Source: Thermaceae bacterium
GTDB taxonomy: Bacteria; Deinococcota; Deinococci; Deinococcales; Marinithermaceae
DNA length: 64,000 nt
Assembly: GCA_026985615.1 (NCBI GenBank)
Contig: JALSQD010000076.1
Coordinates: 1-64,000 of the forward strand
Reading direction: 5' to 3'
This document shows, piece after piece, positions 34,243-44,160 of the stretch; position 1 is the stretch's first letter, and every line of letters starts with the position of its first letter. Below the pieces are notes generated by a model. It saw only the letters and a list, made by a program, of their open reading frames with translations, searched no databases and had not been told where the DNA came from. Position numbers and translations under genes: made by a program.

Positions 34243-35148
34243 TCAGTCGGGGGTGTGCGCGGCCCCCACCCAGTCCACCCAGCGCCCGCCGCGGGCTTCC
34301 AGCTCGCGCTCGAGACCCTCGATCACCTGGACCGGCGCGTAAGGGTCGCCAAAGGTAGCCGTACCCACCGCCACCAGGCGCGCGCCGGCCAGGGCGAACT
34401 CGAGCGCGTCCTCGGCGCTGGCGATGCCGCCCATCCCCAGGATGGGCCGGTCGGTGTGGCGGTAGAGCTCGTAGACCAGGCGCACGGCCACCGGCTTGAC
34501 GGCGGGGCCGCTGAGGCCGCCCTGGCGGTTGCCCAGCACCGGCCGCCTGCGCTCCAGGTCCATGCGCATGCCCAGCAGGGTGTTGATCAGGCTGAAGCCG
34601 TCCACCCCCGCCGCTTCCAGCGCCTCGGCCACCGGCAGGATGGGCCCGTTGGGGCTCAGCTTGGCGAGCACCGGACGGTCGGTGGCGCCCTTGACGCGGC
34701 GGACCACCTCGGCGGCGGCCGCGGGATCGTGGGCGAAGGGCAGCCTGCCGCCGTGGACGTTGGGGCAGGAGAGGTTGACCTCGATCAGGTCGGCGTAGGG
34801 GCCGACCTTGCGGGCGACGTGGGCGAAGTCGGCGGCTTCGTCGCCGAAGACGTTGACGATGACGCGCGCCCCCTGGGCCTTCAGCCACGGCAGCTCGTCG
34901 GCGACGTAGGCGTCCACCCCCTTGTTCTCCAGCCCGATGGCGTTGAGCATGCCCATCGGGGTCTCGGTGATGCGGGGGGTGGGCGCGCCGGCGATGGGTC
35001 GCGGCGAGACGCCCTTGGTGGTGACCGCGCCCAGCCGGCTGAGCGGGTAGAGGTGGGCGTACTCGCGGCCGAAGTTGAAGGTGCCGCTCGCGGTGACCAC
35101 CGGATTCGGGAAGCGCACGCCCAGGAAATCGACCTCGAGCCGGTTCAC
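34243..35148 (-). CDS. pyrD: dihydroorotate dehydrogenase B, catalytic subunit
   Basis: 301 residues, FMN-dependent, class 1B. The catalytic Cys is in VNLSCPNVHGG, and the N-terminal PVVTASGTFNFG and GMLNAIGLENKG bind FMN and substrate. It oxidises dihydroorotate to orotate and passes electrons through PyrK to NAD+. It is the last gene of the pyr operon, with a 4-bp ATGA overlap with pyrK. Confidence 0.96.
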   Translation of the reverse strand: MNRLEVDFLGVRFPNPVVTASGTFNFGREYAHLYPLSRLGAVTTKGVSPRPIAGAPTPRITETPMGMLNAIGLENKGVDAYVADELPWLKAQGARVIVNVFGDEAADFAHVARKVGPYADLIEVNLSCPNVHGGRLPFAHDPAAAAEVVRRVKGATDRPVLAKLSPNGPILPVAEALEAAGVDGFSLINTLLGMRMDLERRRPVLGNRQGGLSGPAVKPVAVRLVYELYRHTDRPILGMGGIASAEDALEFALAGARLVAVGTATFGDPYAPVQVIEGLERELEARGGRWVDWVGAAHTPD

Positions 35149-35936
35149 CAGACCACCTCCCGCACCTCGAAGACGGGCCCGTCCACGCAGGCGTGCTTCT
35201 GCCCCGCGGCCGTCTGCACCGCGCAGGAGAGGCAGGCGCCCACGCCGCAGGCCATGTGGACGTCGAGGCTCACGTATCCGGGCCGGCCGTGCGCGATCGC
35301 CAGCTGCGCCGCCGCCCGCATCAGCGCGAAGGGCCCCACGCTGTAGACGGTCGCCCCGGCGCCGCCGGCGAGCAGCTCCGCCAGGCCCTCGGTGGGGTAG
35401 CCCCGCCGCCCCAGCGAGCCGTCCTCGCTGAAATAGCGCACCTCGAGCCCCAAGCGTTCGTACAGCGTTTGAACCAGGGCGCGGTCCTCCGCCGAGGGCG
35501 CGCCGTGGAAGACGTGAACGCGCCTGCCGGCGCGCAGCAGGCTTTCGGCCAGCAGCGCCAGCGGCGCGGCCCCGGCGCCGGCGCCGACCAGCGCGGCGTC
35601 GCCCGAGGATATGGGGAAGGAATTCCCAAGCGGGGCGAGCGCTTGCAGGCGGGTGCCGACGGGAAGGCGGACCAGGTCGCGGGTCCCGGGCCCGAAGGGG
35701 GTGACGATCAGCTCCACCTCCGTTCCCTCGTGGCGGGACGGCGCCAGCGGCCGGCGCAGCACGTGGCCCGGCACGCTCAGGTTCAAGAACTGCCCCGGCC
35801 CGAACCGCGCCTCGAGCGTCGACATCGCGAGCACCAGCCTCCGGTGAGGCCCCAGCGGTTCGCTGGCGACGATCGTGGCCGCGTGGTAGTCCCAGCGCGG
35901 CCGCTGGGAGACGGGCTTAGGCAAGGGCTGCGTCAC
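35145..35936 (-). CDS. pyrK: dihydroorotate dehydrogenase electron-transfer subunit
   Basis: 263 residues with FAD- and NAD-binding ferredoxin-reductase domains. The C-terminal 2Fe-2S site is CGVGACLSC followed by HACVDGPVF, giving the four Cys expected in PyrK. It relays electrons from PyrD FMN to NAD+. It overlaps pyrC by 20 bp upstream and pyrD by 4 bp downstream. Confidence 0.95.
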   Translation of the reverse strand: MTQPLPKPVSQRPRWDYHAATIVASEPLGPHRRLVLAMSTLEARFGPGQFLNLSVPGHVLRRPLAPSRHEGTEVELIVTPFGPGTRDLVRLPVGTRLQALAPLGNSFPISSGDAALVGAGAGAAPLALLAESLLRAGRRVHVFHGAPSAEDRALVQTLYERLGLEVRYFSEDGSLGRRGYPTEGLAELLAGGAGATVYSVGPFALMRAAAQLAIAHGRPGYVSLDVHMACGVGACLSCAVQTAAGQKHACVDGPVFEVREVVW

Positions 35937-37214
35937 GCCAGACCTCCCTTCCCGCCACCAGCGTGAGCAACGGCCAGCCGGCGAGCTCGCGGCCCGCCCA
36001 GGGGCTGTAACGCGCCTTGGAAACGAAGCGTTCGGGGTCTACCGTGCGCTTCTCGGCGGGGTCGAAGAGCATCAGGTCGGCCGGCGCGCCTTCCTCGAGC
36101 CGCGCGGGCGCGAGGCCCAGCGCCGCGCGCGGGCCGGTGGTCATGCGCTCGATCAGCAGCGGCAGCGGTAGACCGCGCCGCTCCACCAGCTCGGTGTAGA
36201 GCAGGGGAAAGGCCAGCTCGAGCGCGGGGATGCCGAAGGGGGCGTTTTCCAGGTCCCGTTCCTTCTCGGCCGCGGTGTGGGGGGCGTGGTCGGTGCCGAC
36301 CGCCGACAGCTCGCCCCGTTCCAGCGCGCCGATCAGCGCCTCGACGTCGCCTTCGGTGCGCAGCGGCGGGGCCACCTTGAAGCGGGCGTCGAAGCCGCGC
36401 CAGGTCTCCTCGGTGAGCGTCAGATGGTGGGGGGTGACCTCGCCCGTCACCGGCAGCCCTTCGGCCCGCGCCGCCGCGACGAGCGCCGCGCCGCGGGCGG
36501 TGGAGACGTGCTGCAGGTAGAGCCGGGGCGCGTGGCCCAGCGCGGCCGCCTTGCGCGCGGCGTAGCGCAGCACCTCGAGGTCGCGGGCGATGCGGGCGGC
36601 CTCGGCCTCGGGCGGGTTGCCGGCGAGGCCCAGTTCGGCGGCCAGGGGGCCGTCGTTCATCACCCCGCCGCCGCGCAGCCCGGCGTCCTCGGCGTGGACG
36701 GCTACCGCCAGGCCCGCGGCGGCGGCGTAGACCAGCCCGCGGGCGAGCACGCCCGCGTCTTCGTTGGTACGGCCGTCGTCGGTGAGCAGCGCCGCCCCTG
36801 CCCGGGCCAGCAGCGCCGCGGGGGTGAGCTTCTTGCCTTCCTGGTTCTTGGTCAGCGCCGCGGCCACCATCAACCGGGCTCCGGGAAGGGTGCGGGCCTC
36901 GTCCAAAAGCGCCCGCACCTGCTCGGGTTCCTGCACCGCCGGCTCGGTGTTGGGCATGGCCACGACCGTGCCGTAGCCGCCTCGGGCGGCGGCGGCCAGG
37001 CCGGTGGCCAGGTCCTCCTTGGTCTCCTGGCCGGGGGTGCGCAGGTGGACGTGGGGGTCCGTGAGCGCCGGGACGAGCCAGCGGCCGCCGGCGTCGAGCA
37101 CCCGCTCGGCGTCGCCCCCCGCGAGCGAGGCGATGTGGCCGTCTTCGACGAGCACGTCGGCGTTGCCAAATTCGCCCGAGCCGTCGACCAGGCGGGCGTT
37201 CTTGATGAGCAGCT

Positions 37215-37218
<4 letters not shown>
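35917..37218 (-). CDS. pyrC: dihydroorotase
   Basis: 433 residues, class I amidohydrolase (zinc) type. [10 protein letters not shown] carries the first metal His pair; [10 protein letters not shown], the His of [11 protein letters not shown] and GTDHAPHT supply further ligands and the catalytic Asp. It cyclises carbamoyl-aspartate to dihydroorotate. In this class dihydroorotase often forms a complex with PyrB. It overlaps pyrB by 4 bp. Confidence 0.96.
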
Positions 37219-38724
<1,506 letters not shown>

Positions 38725-38732
38725 GTTCTCCT

Positions 38733-38763
38733 CCTTCACCGCCTCACGGGACGGGCTTAAAGG
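38733..38763 (-). promoter_or_regulatory. PyrR-binding RNA hairpin
   Basis: The reverse strand has CCTT ... AAGG arms enclosing GTCCCGTGAGGC, matching the PyrR-binding loop core UCCNGUGAGGCU-like. The 3' arm AAGG is part of the leader-peptide Shine-Dalgarno GAAGGAGG, so PyrR binding would hide the ribosome site. Confidence 0.8.
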
Positions 38764-38770
38764 TCAGGAC

Positions 38771-38800
38771 AATTTACCCCGCCCACCGGGGCGGGGTCAA
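38771..38800 (-). promoter_or_regulatory. pyr operon promoter
   Basis: Reverse-strand TTGACC (38795-38800), an 18-bp spacer and TAAATT (38771-38776). Transcription would begin just before the PyrR hairpin. Confidence 0.7.
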
Positions 38801-38818
38801 GCACGGTAGCCGCCAGAC

Positions 38819-39151
38819 TCAGGCCGTCTTGGCGGGCTGCTGGCTGGTGGCGGAGAGGGCCAGCGCGCCGACCATGACGGCGACGATCACCGCGTTCCAG
38901 GTGGGGGCGGCGAGAGCGCTGTAGCCGAGGACCCAGGGAGAGATGAGCAGCCAAACGGCCGCGACGAGCTCGCTCCACTCCTCCCAGGGCTTGGCGTCGG
39001 CGAGCGCCAGGAGGGAAAGTACCACGAAGATGGCCCCCACGATGAGGGCGTTCCACAACGCCGCTGCGTTCGAGGCGAAGGAGAGGATCCAGGGCGAAAC
39101 CACCAGCCAGAGGCCCAACACCAGGTTGACGCCGTCCTGCCAGCGTTTCAT
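38819..39151 (-). CDS. SPW-repeat membrane protein
   Basis: 110 residues with four membrane segments arranged as two repeats. Each repeat has the hallmark Ser-Pro-Trp: WLVVSPWILSF and WLLISPWVLGY, each followed by WNAxIVG/AVIVAV-like second helices. The family function is unknown. The start is ATG 39151 with AAGGAGG; a longer frame begins upstream of this site. A consensus promoter lies upstream. It diverges from rpmE. Confidence 0.9.
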   Translation of the reverse strand: MKRWQDGVNLVLGLWLVVSPWILSFASNAAALWNALIVGAIFVVLSLLALADAKPWEEWSELVAAVWLLISPWVLGYSALAAPTWNAVIVAVMVGALALSATSQQPAKTA

Positions 39152-39175
39152 CCATCTCCACCTCCTTCCAAACGC

Positions 39176-39204
39176 ATTATAAAACATGAGCGTATCTGTA
39201 TCAA
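39176..39204 (-). promoter_or_regulatory. promoter of SPW gene
   Basis: Reverse-strand TTGATA (39199-39204), a 17-bp spacer and TATAAT (39176-39181): near-perfect sigma-70-type consensus. Confidence 0.8.
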
Positions 39205-39216
39205 GTCATCCTCCAC

Positions 39217-39245
39217 TTGCGCGGAAGGCGCCCGGTTGGTACAGT
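39217..39245 (+). promoter_or_regulatory. rpmE promoter
   Basis: TTGCGC, 17 bp, then TACAGT with an extended TGG in front. Confidence 0.7.
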
Positions 39246-39248
39246 GGG

Positions 39249-39285
39249 GGGCGTTGGTTGGCCGCACGACCAAGCCCGTGCGCCC
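39249..39285 (+). promoter_or_regulatory. candidate structured leader of rpmE
   Basis: GGGCG (39249-39253) can pair with CGCCC (39281-39285), and directly inside it TTGGT (39254-39258) with ACCAA (39269-39273), with a 7-nt one-sided internal loop. The structure ends just before the ribosome-binding site, as in autogenous L31 leaders. Confidence 0.4.
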
Positions 39286-39300
39286 TCTAAGGAGGACTCC

Positions 39301-39531
39301 ATGAAGGAAGGCATTCACCTCAAGCTCGTCCCTGCCAAAATCATCTGCGGTTGCGGCAACGTCATCGAAACCTACTCGACCAAGCCCGAGATCCACGTGG
39401 AAGTCTGCTCCGCGTGCCACCCCTTCTTCACCGGCAAGCAGCGTTTCGTTGACACCGAGGGCCGCGTCGAGCGCTTCCAGCGCCGCTTCGGGGACTCCTA
39501 CAAGAAGAACCTCAAGAAGAAAAAGGCCTGA
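39301..39531 (+). CDS. rpmE: 50S ribosomal protein L31 (zinc-binding form)
   Basis: 76 residues. The zinc ribbon is complete: CGCGN near residue 16 and CSACHPF near residue 37, so this is the C+ form. The basic C-terminus (KKNLKKKKA) binds rRNA. The start is the ATG ten bases after GGAGG's first base; a longer frame from 39217 runs through the promoter. A strong terminator follows. Confidence 0.97.
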   Translation: MKEGIHLKLVPAKIICGCGNVIETYSTKPEIHVEVCSACHPFFTGKQRFVDTEGRVERFQRRFGDSYKKNLKKKKA

Positions 39532-39547
39532 CGACCCCGCCCAAACG

Positions 39548-39574
39548 AACCCCCGCGCCTGGCGCGGGGGTTTT
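39548..39574. terminator. bidirectional terminator between rpmE and EF-G-2 gene
   Basis: AACCCCCGCGC pairs with GCGCGGGGGTT around CTG, followed by TTTTC on the + strand. On the reverse strand the A-pair/T side gives GGGTTCGTTT, so it can serve both convergent genes. Confidence 0.85.
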
Positions 39575-39589
39575 CGCTGCTGGCGCAGA

Positions 39590-41557
39590 TTACTCGCTCT
39601 GCGCTTCTTCGATGATCTTCTGGGCCAGCTGGGGCGGTACCTCGGCGTAGTGGCTGAACTCGAGGTTGTAGGCCCCCTGGCCGGCGGTGAGGCTGCGGAG
39701 GACGCGGCTGTACTCCAGAATCTCACCCAGCGGCGCCTCGGCGTTGATGACCGCCAGGGCGCCGTCCATGTCGGAGCCCAGCACCCGGCCGCGACGGCTC
39801 TGGAGGTCGGAAAGGATGTCGCCCATCTTGTCCTGGGGCACGATGATCTTGAGCTTGTAGATGGGTTCGAGCAGCGTGGGGCCGGCCATCTCAGCCACCT
39901 TCTTGAAGGCCAGCGAGGCGGCGATCTGGAAGGAAAGGTCGGAGGAGTCCACCGAGTGGTGGGAGCCGTCGTAGACCGCGGCGCGGAAGCCGATCACCGG
40001 GTAGCCGGCGAGCACGCCTTTCTTGGCGGCCTCCTTGATGCCCTTTTCCACGGCTTCCTTGTACTTGGTGGGGATGACGCCGCCGGTTATCTCCCAGACG
40101 AACTCATAGTCTTCGGCGGGCTCGAGCCTCAGCCAGACGTCGCCGTACTGGCCGTGGCCGCCGGTCTGCTTCTTGTGCTTGCCCTGGCCCTCGGCCTTGC
40201 GCCGGATCGTCTCGCGGTAAGGGATCTTGGGCAGCTTCAGCTCGACGTCCACGCCGTAGTCGTGCAGGCGCTCCTTAGCCACCTCGAGGTGCATGTCGCC
40301 CATGCCCCAAAGAAGCATCTCGCCCGTCTCCTCGTTGCGCTCGAGCCTCAGGCTGGGGTCTTCCTCGAGGAGCTTGTTCACCGCCTCGCCCAGCTTGGCC
40401 TCGTCGCCCTTGCCCTTGGGCACGATGGCCATGAAGGTGGTGGGCTCGGGCAGCTTGGTCATGGGCACCTCTTCGGGCTCCTCGGCCCACAGCGCCATGG
40501 TGCGGTGCAGGTTGTCGGCCTTGGGCAGGGCCAGGATGTAGCCCGCCTCGGCCTTGTCCACCTCGATCAGCTCGTTGCCGCGGGGGATGTAGAGCTTGTT
40601 GAACTTCACCGGGCCGTTCTCCGACTGGAGGGTGTCGCCCGGCTTGAGCTCGCCCCGGTAGAGGCGTACGTAGGCTACCTTGCCCACGAAGGGCTCGACC
40701 TGCACCTTGAAGACCTTGGCCAGCGGCGGACCCTCGCCCCAACGCTCGGTGGGGGAGGGCAGAGCCTCGAGGAAGATGTCGAGCAGCGGCTCGGCGCCGA
40801 TGAGCGTCTCGCCCGAGGCGATGGCCACGGGGTAGACGAGGCCCTGGCGGACGGCCTCGTGGAAGGCCTTCGCGACCTGCTCGGGAGCGGGTTCCTCGCC
40901 CGCTTCCAGGTATTGCTCGAGCAGGTTTTCGTCGGTCTCCACGATGGCCTCGATCGCCTGCTCGTGGTACTCGGCCACCTGATCGGCCAGCTCGGCGGGG
41001 ATCTCCACCTCTTCGTACTTTTCGCCGTTGTAGCGCAGCGCCTTGTTGTGCAGCACGTCGAGGAGCCCCACCCACTTCTCGCCCTCGTACCAGGGCAGGT
41101 GCACGGGCACGATGCTGCCCAGAGTCGAGCGCAGGTCTTCGAGCAACTGGAAGAAGTCGCCGCCCTTATCGAGCTTGGTCACTACGACCATGCGCGGCAG
41201 CTCCAGCCGCTCGGCCACCGTCCAGGCGCGCTCGGTGCCGATCTGCACGCCGTCGGGCGCGCTCACGGTCACCACCGCGGCGTCGGCTGCGGTCAGCGCC
41301 CCGCGGATGCTGGCGATGAAGTCGAGGTAGCCCGGGGTATCGAGTACGAAAAACTTGTGCCCCTTCCAATCGAGGGGCAGGACCGCCGTGCGTACGCTAA
41401 TGCCGTGGGCTTTTTCCTCTGGGGTGTAGTCCGAGGTCGTGGTGCCCTCGGACACGCTCCCCCTCCGATCCTTGGCCCCGGTGAGGTAGAGGAGTGCCTC
41501 GCCCAGGGTCGTTTTACCGCTGCCGGAATGTCCGGCGAACGCAATGGTACGGATCAT
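39590..41557 (-). CDS. elongation factor G-like protein (EF-G-2)
   Basis: 655 residues, a GTPase with EF-G domain order. G1 GHSGSGKTT is at 9-17, G3 reads DTPGYLDF (73-80) instead of DTPGHVDF, and G4 reads TKLD (127-130) instead of NKxD. These changes are typical of the second, non-essential EF-G paralog of Thermus-like bacteria rather than the translocase proper. Domains III-V follow (KVAYVRLYRGELKPGD, GGHGQYGDVWLRLEP, then KMGDILSDLQSRRGRV). Its role may be in stalled or recycling ribosomes. SD AAAGGAGG and a TATACT box (41595-41600) lie upstream. Confidence 0.9.
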   Translation of the reverse strand: MIRTIAFAGHSGSGKTTLGEALLYLTGAKDRRGSVSEGTTTSDYTPEEKAHGISVRTAVLPLDWKGHKFFVLDTPGYLDFIASIRGALTAADAAVVTVSAPDGVQIGTERAWTVAERLELPRMVVVTKLDKGGDFFQLLEDLRSTLGSIVPVHLPWYEGEKWVGLLDVLHNKALRYNGEKYEEVEIPAELADQVAEYHEQAIEAIVETDENLLEQYLEAGEEPAPEQVAKAFHEAVRQGLVYPVAIASGETLIGAEPLLDIFLEALPSPTERWGEGPPLAKVFKVQVEPFVGKVAYVRLYRGELKPGDTLQSENGPVKFNKLYIPRGNELIEVDKAEAGYILALPKADNLHRTMALWAEEPEEVPMTKLPEPTTFMAIVPKGKGDEAKLGEAVNKLLEEDPSLRLERNEETGEMLLWGMGDMHLEVAKERLHDYGVDVELKLPKIPYRETIRRKAEGQGKHKKQTGGHGQYGDVWLRLEPAEDYEFVWEITGGVIPTKYKEAVEKGIKEAAKKGVLAGYPVIGFRAAVYDGSHHSVDSSDLSFQIAASLAFKKVAEMAGPTLLEPIYKLKIIVPQDKMGDILSDLQSRRGRVLGSDMDGALAVINAEAPLGEILEYSRVLRSLTAGQGAYNLEFSHYAEVPPQLAQKIIEEAQSE

Positions 41558-41594
41558 GCCTGTCCTCCTTTCGGCGTTCCCATTTGTGATTTCA

Positions 41595-41600
41595 AGTATA
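41595..41600 (-). promoter_or_regulatory. -10 box of EF-G-2 gene
   Basis: Reverse-strand TATACT, about 37 bases upstream of the ATG at 41557. Confidence 0.55.
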
Positions 41601-41644
41601 CGACGCGCTCTGGCGGCGTTATCCGAGGCGAAATGTCCCCGCGG

Positions 41645-41650
41645 TATCGT
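41645..41650 (+). promoter_or_regulatory. -10 box of JAMM-E1 operon
   Basis: TATCGT, five bases before the GTG at 41656. Confidence 0.45.
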
Positions 41651-41655
41651 GAGGT

Positions 41656-42048
41656 GTGGCGGCGCTCGAGCTCAGCCGCGAAGCCTGGGAGGCCATGTGG
41701 GCCGACGCCCGGGGGCGCGCCCCCGAGGAGGCCGTGGGCCTGCTCGTGGGCCGCGCCGGGCGCGCGCTCGCGGCCTGGCCGCTCGCCAACGCCAGCCCCT
41801 GGCCGCGGGTGCACTACCTTGCGGACCCCGCCGACCTGCTCGCCGCGCTCCAGCGCGCCGACGCCGAGGGGCTCGAGGTCGTGGCCGTCTACCACAGCCA
41901 CCCCGCCGGCCGGGCCCGGCCCAGCGCACGCGACCGCGCGGAGGCGAGCTGGCGGGTGCCCTACGTTATCCTGGGGCTGGCCGAGGGGCGCACTCGCGCC
42001 TTCCGGCTGCCCGAAGGAGACGAGGTGGAGATTCGTGTGGAGCCGTGA
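41656..42048 (+). CDS. JAMM/Mov34 metalloprotease
   Basis: 130 residues, a minimal MPN+ domain. All zinc and catalytic residues are present: Glu25 region (PEEAVGLLVG), then H80-S-H82-P, seven residues, S90, two residues, D93. JAMM enzymes cleave isopeptide bonds of ubiquitin-like proteins or, as Mec+, remove residues from sulfur-carrier proteins. The stop overlaps the start of the E1-like gene by 14 bp, so the two products are made together. No ubiquitin-like/ThiS/MoaD gene is adjacent. Confidence 0.92.
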   Translation: MAALELSREAWEAMWADARGRAPEEAVGLLVGRAGRALAAWPLANASPWPRVHYLADPADLLAALQRADAEGLEVVAVYHSHPAGRARPSARDRAEASWRVPYVILGLAEGRTRAFRLPEGDEVEIRVEP

Positions 42049-42832
42049 AGAACTGGACCGCTATGCCCGGCACATGATCCTGCCCGAGGTGGGGCCCGAG
42101 GGGCAGGCCCACCTCAAGGCCGCCTCGGTGCTGGTGGTGGGTGCCGGCGGGCTGGGCTCGCCCTTGCTGCTCTACCTCGCGGCCGCGGGGGTGGGGCGCA
42201 TCGGCATCGTCGAAGATGACGTGGTGGACCTCAGCAACCTGCAGCGGCAGGTGCTCTACACCACCGCCGACGTGGGCCGGCCCAAGGCCGAGGCCGCCGC
42301 CGAACGGCTGCGGGCGCTCAACCCGCACGTGGCGGTGGAGCCGCACCCTGTGCGACTCTCCAGCGAGAACGCGATCGAGCTCTTTTTGCGCTACGACCTG
42401 GTGGTCGACGCCAGCGACAACTTTCCCACCCGCTACCTGGCCAACGACGCCGCCGTGCTCGCGGACCGGCCGCTGGTCTACGGCGCTATCCACCGCTTCG
42501 ATGGGCAGGTGGCCGTCTTCCACCACGACGGCGGGCCCTGCTACCGCTGCCTCTTTCCCCAGCCCCCCAAGCCCGGCAGCGTGCCCAGCTGCGCCGAGGC
42601 CGGCGTCTTCGGGGTGCTGCCCGGCGTGGTGGGCAGCCTCATGGCCACCGAGGTGCTCAAGCTGCTGTTGGGCATCGGCCGACCGCTTTCGGGCCGGCTG
42701 CTCCTCTACGACGGGCTCGAGGCCGAGTTCCGCGAGCTCAGGGTGGAGCGCGACCCGAACTGCCCGGTCTGCGGAGACCGCCCGCAGATCCGTGAACTCA
42801 TCGACTACCAGGCCTTTTGCGCGGGCGCTTAG
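42035..42832 (+). CDS. E1-like adenylyltransferase (MoeB/ThiF/TtuC type)
   Basis: 265 residues. Nucleotide motif VLVVGAGGLGSPLL (33-46), LSNLQRQV with the adenylation Arg71, and DNFPTRY. Two zinc-ligand pairs are C169/C172 (CYRC) and C243/C246 (CPVC); C186 is the candidate catalytic Cys. It adenylates the C-terminal Gly-Gly of a sulfur carrier (ThiS, MoaD or TtuB). No rhodanese domain is fused. The start is GTG 42035 inside the JAMM gene. A 1127-codon open frame reaching back to 39449 is spurious: its first part is antisense to EF-G-2. Confidence 0.93.
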   Translation: MWSREELDRYARHMILPEVGPEGQAHLKAASVLVVGAGGLGSPLLLYLAAAGVGRIGIVEDDVVDLSNLQRQVLYTTADVGRPKAEAAAERLRALNPHVAVEPHPVRLSSENAIELFLRYDLVVDASDNFPTRYLANDAAVLADRPLVYGAIHRFDGQVAVFHHDGGPCYRCLFPQPPKPGSVPSCAEAGVFGVLPGVVGSLMATEVLKLLLGIGRPLSGRLLLYDGLEAEFRELRVERDPNCPVCGDRPQIRELIDYQAFCAGA

Positions 42833-42890
42833 CCTACCGCCCTAAGGGGGTGGATGGGGACGTTGTTCCCCCTGGCAGCGGGCACTCGGT

Positions 42891-42898
42891 GCTAGACT
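42891..42898 (+). promoter_or_regulatory. extended -10 of citrate synthase gene
   Basis: TGCTAGACT (from the T at 42890) fits TGnTAnnnT. The start codon and AAAGGAG site lie about 55 bases downstream. Confidence 0.5.
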
Positions 42899-42953
42899 TT
42901 AGGGTGAACAGCCAGTGCAGAGCCTGCTCAGCAGACTCGGAAAGGAGTTTGGA

Positions 42954-44093
42954 ATGGCAGAAGCTGAAATCGCACGGGGACTGGAAGGCGTCGTCTTCAC
43001 CGAAACCGAACTTTCGTTCATCGATGGCCAGAACGGCAAGCTATATTACCTGGGCTACCCCATCGAGGAGCTGGCGGAGCACAGCAGCTACGAAGAGGTT
43101 TCCTACCTGCTGCTGCACAAACGACTACCCACCGCCGACGAGCTCGCCCATTTCAAGGAAAAGCTGGCCAAGAACCGCGCCATCGCGGTGGAAAAGGTGG
43201 CCTCGTTCGCCAGCTACCCCCGAACCGCGCACCCGATGGCCTCGCTGCGCACGGCCATTAGCGAGATCGGCCTTTTCGACCCCACCGAGGAGGACACCTC
43301 GTTCGACAGCCTCTACGAGAAGAGCGTCAGCCTGATCTCCAAGTTCGCCACGGTCACCGCGGCGATCAAGCGCCTGCGTGAAGGCAAGATGCCGATCGAG
43401 CCCGATCCCGAGCTCTCCCACGCGGCCAACTTCTACTACATGATGAACGGCAGCAAGCCGAGCCCCGAGCAGGAGAAGCTCCTGGACGTGGCCCTGATCC
43501 TGCACGCCGAGCACGGCATGAACGCCTCCACCTTCACCGCCTTGGCCGTGCACTCCACCGCCTCCGACATCTACTCCTCGATCGTTGCGGCCATCGGCGC
43601 CCTCAAGGGCCCGCGCCACGGCGGCGCCAACGAGCAGGTCATGAAGATGGTGCAGGAGATCGGCAAGCCCGAGGCCGCCCGCGGCTGGGTGCAGGGTAAG
43701 CTGGCCAACAAGGAGCGCATCATGGGCATGGGCCACCGCGTCTACAAGGCCCTCGACCCGCGCGCCGTCATCCTCAAGAAGTACGCCGAGATCGTGGCCA
43801 AGACCCACGGCAAGTCCACCGAGTACGAGATCCTCACCATCGTCGAGGAAGAGGCGGGCAAGGTGCTCAACCCCCGCGGCATCTACCCCAACGTCGACTT
43901 TTACTCGGGCGTCGTCTACTCTGACCTGGGCATCCCCACCGAGTTCTTCACCCCGGTCTTCGCGGTGGCCCGAATCGCCGGCTGGACCGCGCACATCCTC
44001 GAGTACACCCGCATGGACAACCGTCTGCTGCGCCCCAAGGCCAAGTTCGTGGGCGAGCTGGACCGCAAGTACGTCCCGATCGATCAGCGCTAG
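42954..44093 (+). CDS. gltA: citrate synthase
   Basis: 379 residues, the small bacterial/archaeal type. It condenses acetyl-CoA and oxaloacetate. The catalytic residues are in [11 protein letters not shown] (His), [11 protein letters not shown] (His) and the Asp of [16 protein letters not shown] is also conserved. The start is ATG 42954 with AAAGGAG; an in-frame ATG-like start 39 bases earlier lacks it. A 16-bp terminator stem with GAAA loop follows. 2-methylcitrate synthase activity is possible, since these small enzymes are often mixed. Confidence 0.95.
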   Translation: MAEAEIARGLEGVVFTETELSFIDGQNGKLYYLGYPIEELAEHSSYEEVSYLLLHKRLPTADELAHFKEKLAKNRAIAVEKVASFASYPRTAHPMASLRTAISEIGLFDPTEEDTSFDSLYEKSVSLISKFATVTAAIKRLREGKMPIEPDPELSHAANFYYMMNGSKPSPEQEKLLDVALILHAEHGMNASTFTALAVHSTASDIYSSIVAAIGALKGPRHGGANEQVMKMVQEIGKPEAARGWVQGKLANKERIMGMGHRVYKALDPRAVILKKYAEIVAKTHGKSTEYEILTIVEEEAGKVLNPRGIYPNVDFYSGVVYSDLGIPTEFFTPVFAVARIAGWTAHILEYTRMDNRLLRPKAKFVGELDRKYVPIDQR

Positions 44094-44112
44094 CGCTTGC
44101 GCTTGCGATGGG

Positions 44113-44151
44113 CACGCCGCCGGTGAGCGAAAGCTCACCGGCGGCGTGTTT
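44113..44151 (+). terminator. terminator after citrate synthase
   Basis: A 16-bp perfect stem (44113-44128 with 44133-44148) is capped by a GAAA tetraloop and followed by TTT. Confidence 0.85.
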
Positions 44152-44160
44152 GGCCGGGCT

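Noticed and set aside
39449..42034. First part of a 1127-codon open frame on the + strand
   Set aside because: It is antisense to the EF-G-2 gene and shows only low-complexity shadow sequence. Only the portion from GTG 42035, encoding the E1-like enzyme, has family motifs.
42852..42871. GGGGA/TCCCC stem after the E1-like gene as terminator
   Set aside because: Only five pairs and no T-run, and it overlaps the region expected for the citrate synthase promoter.
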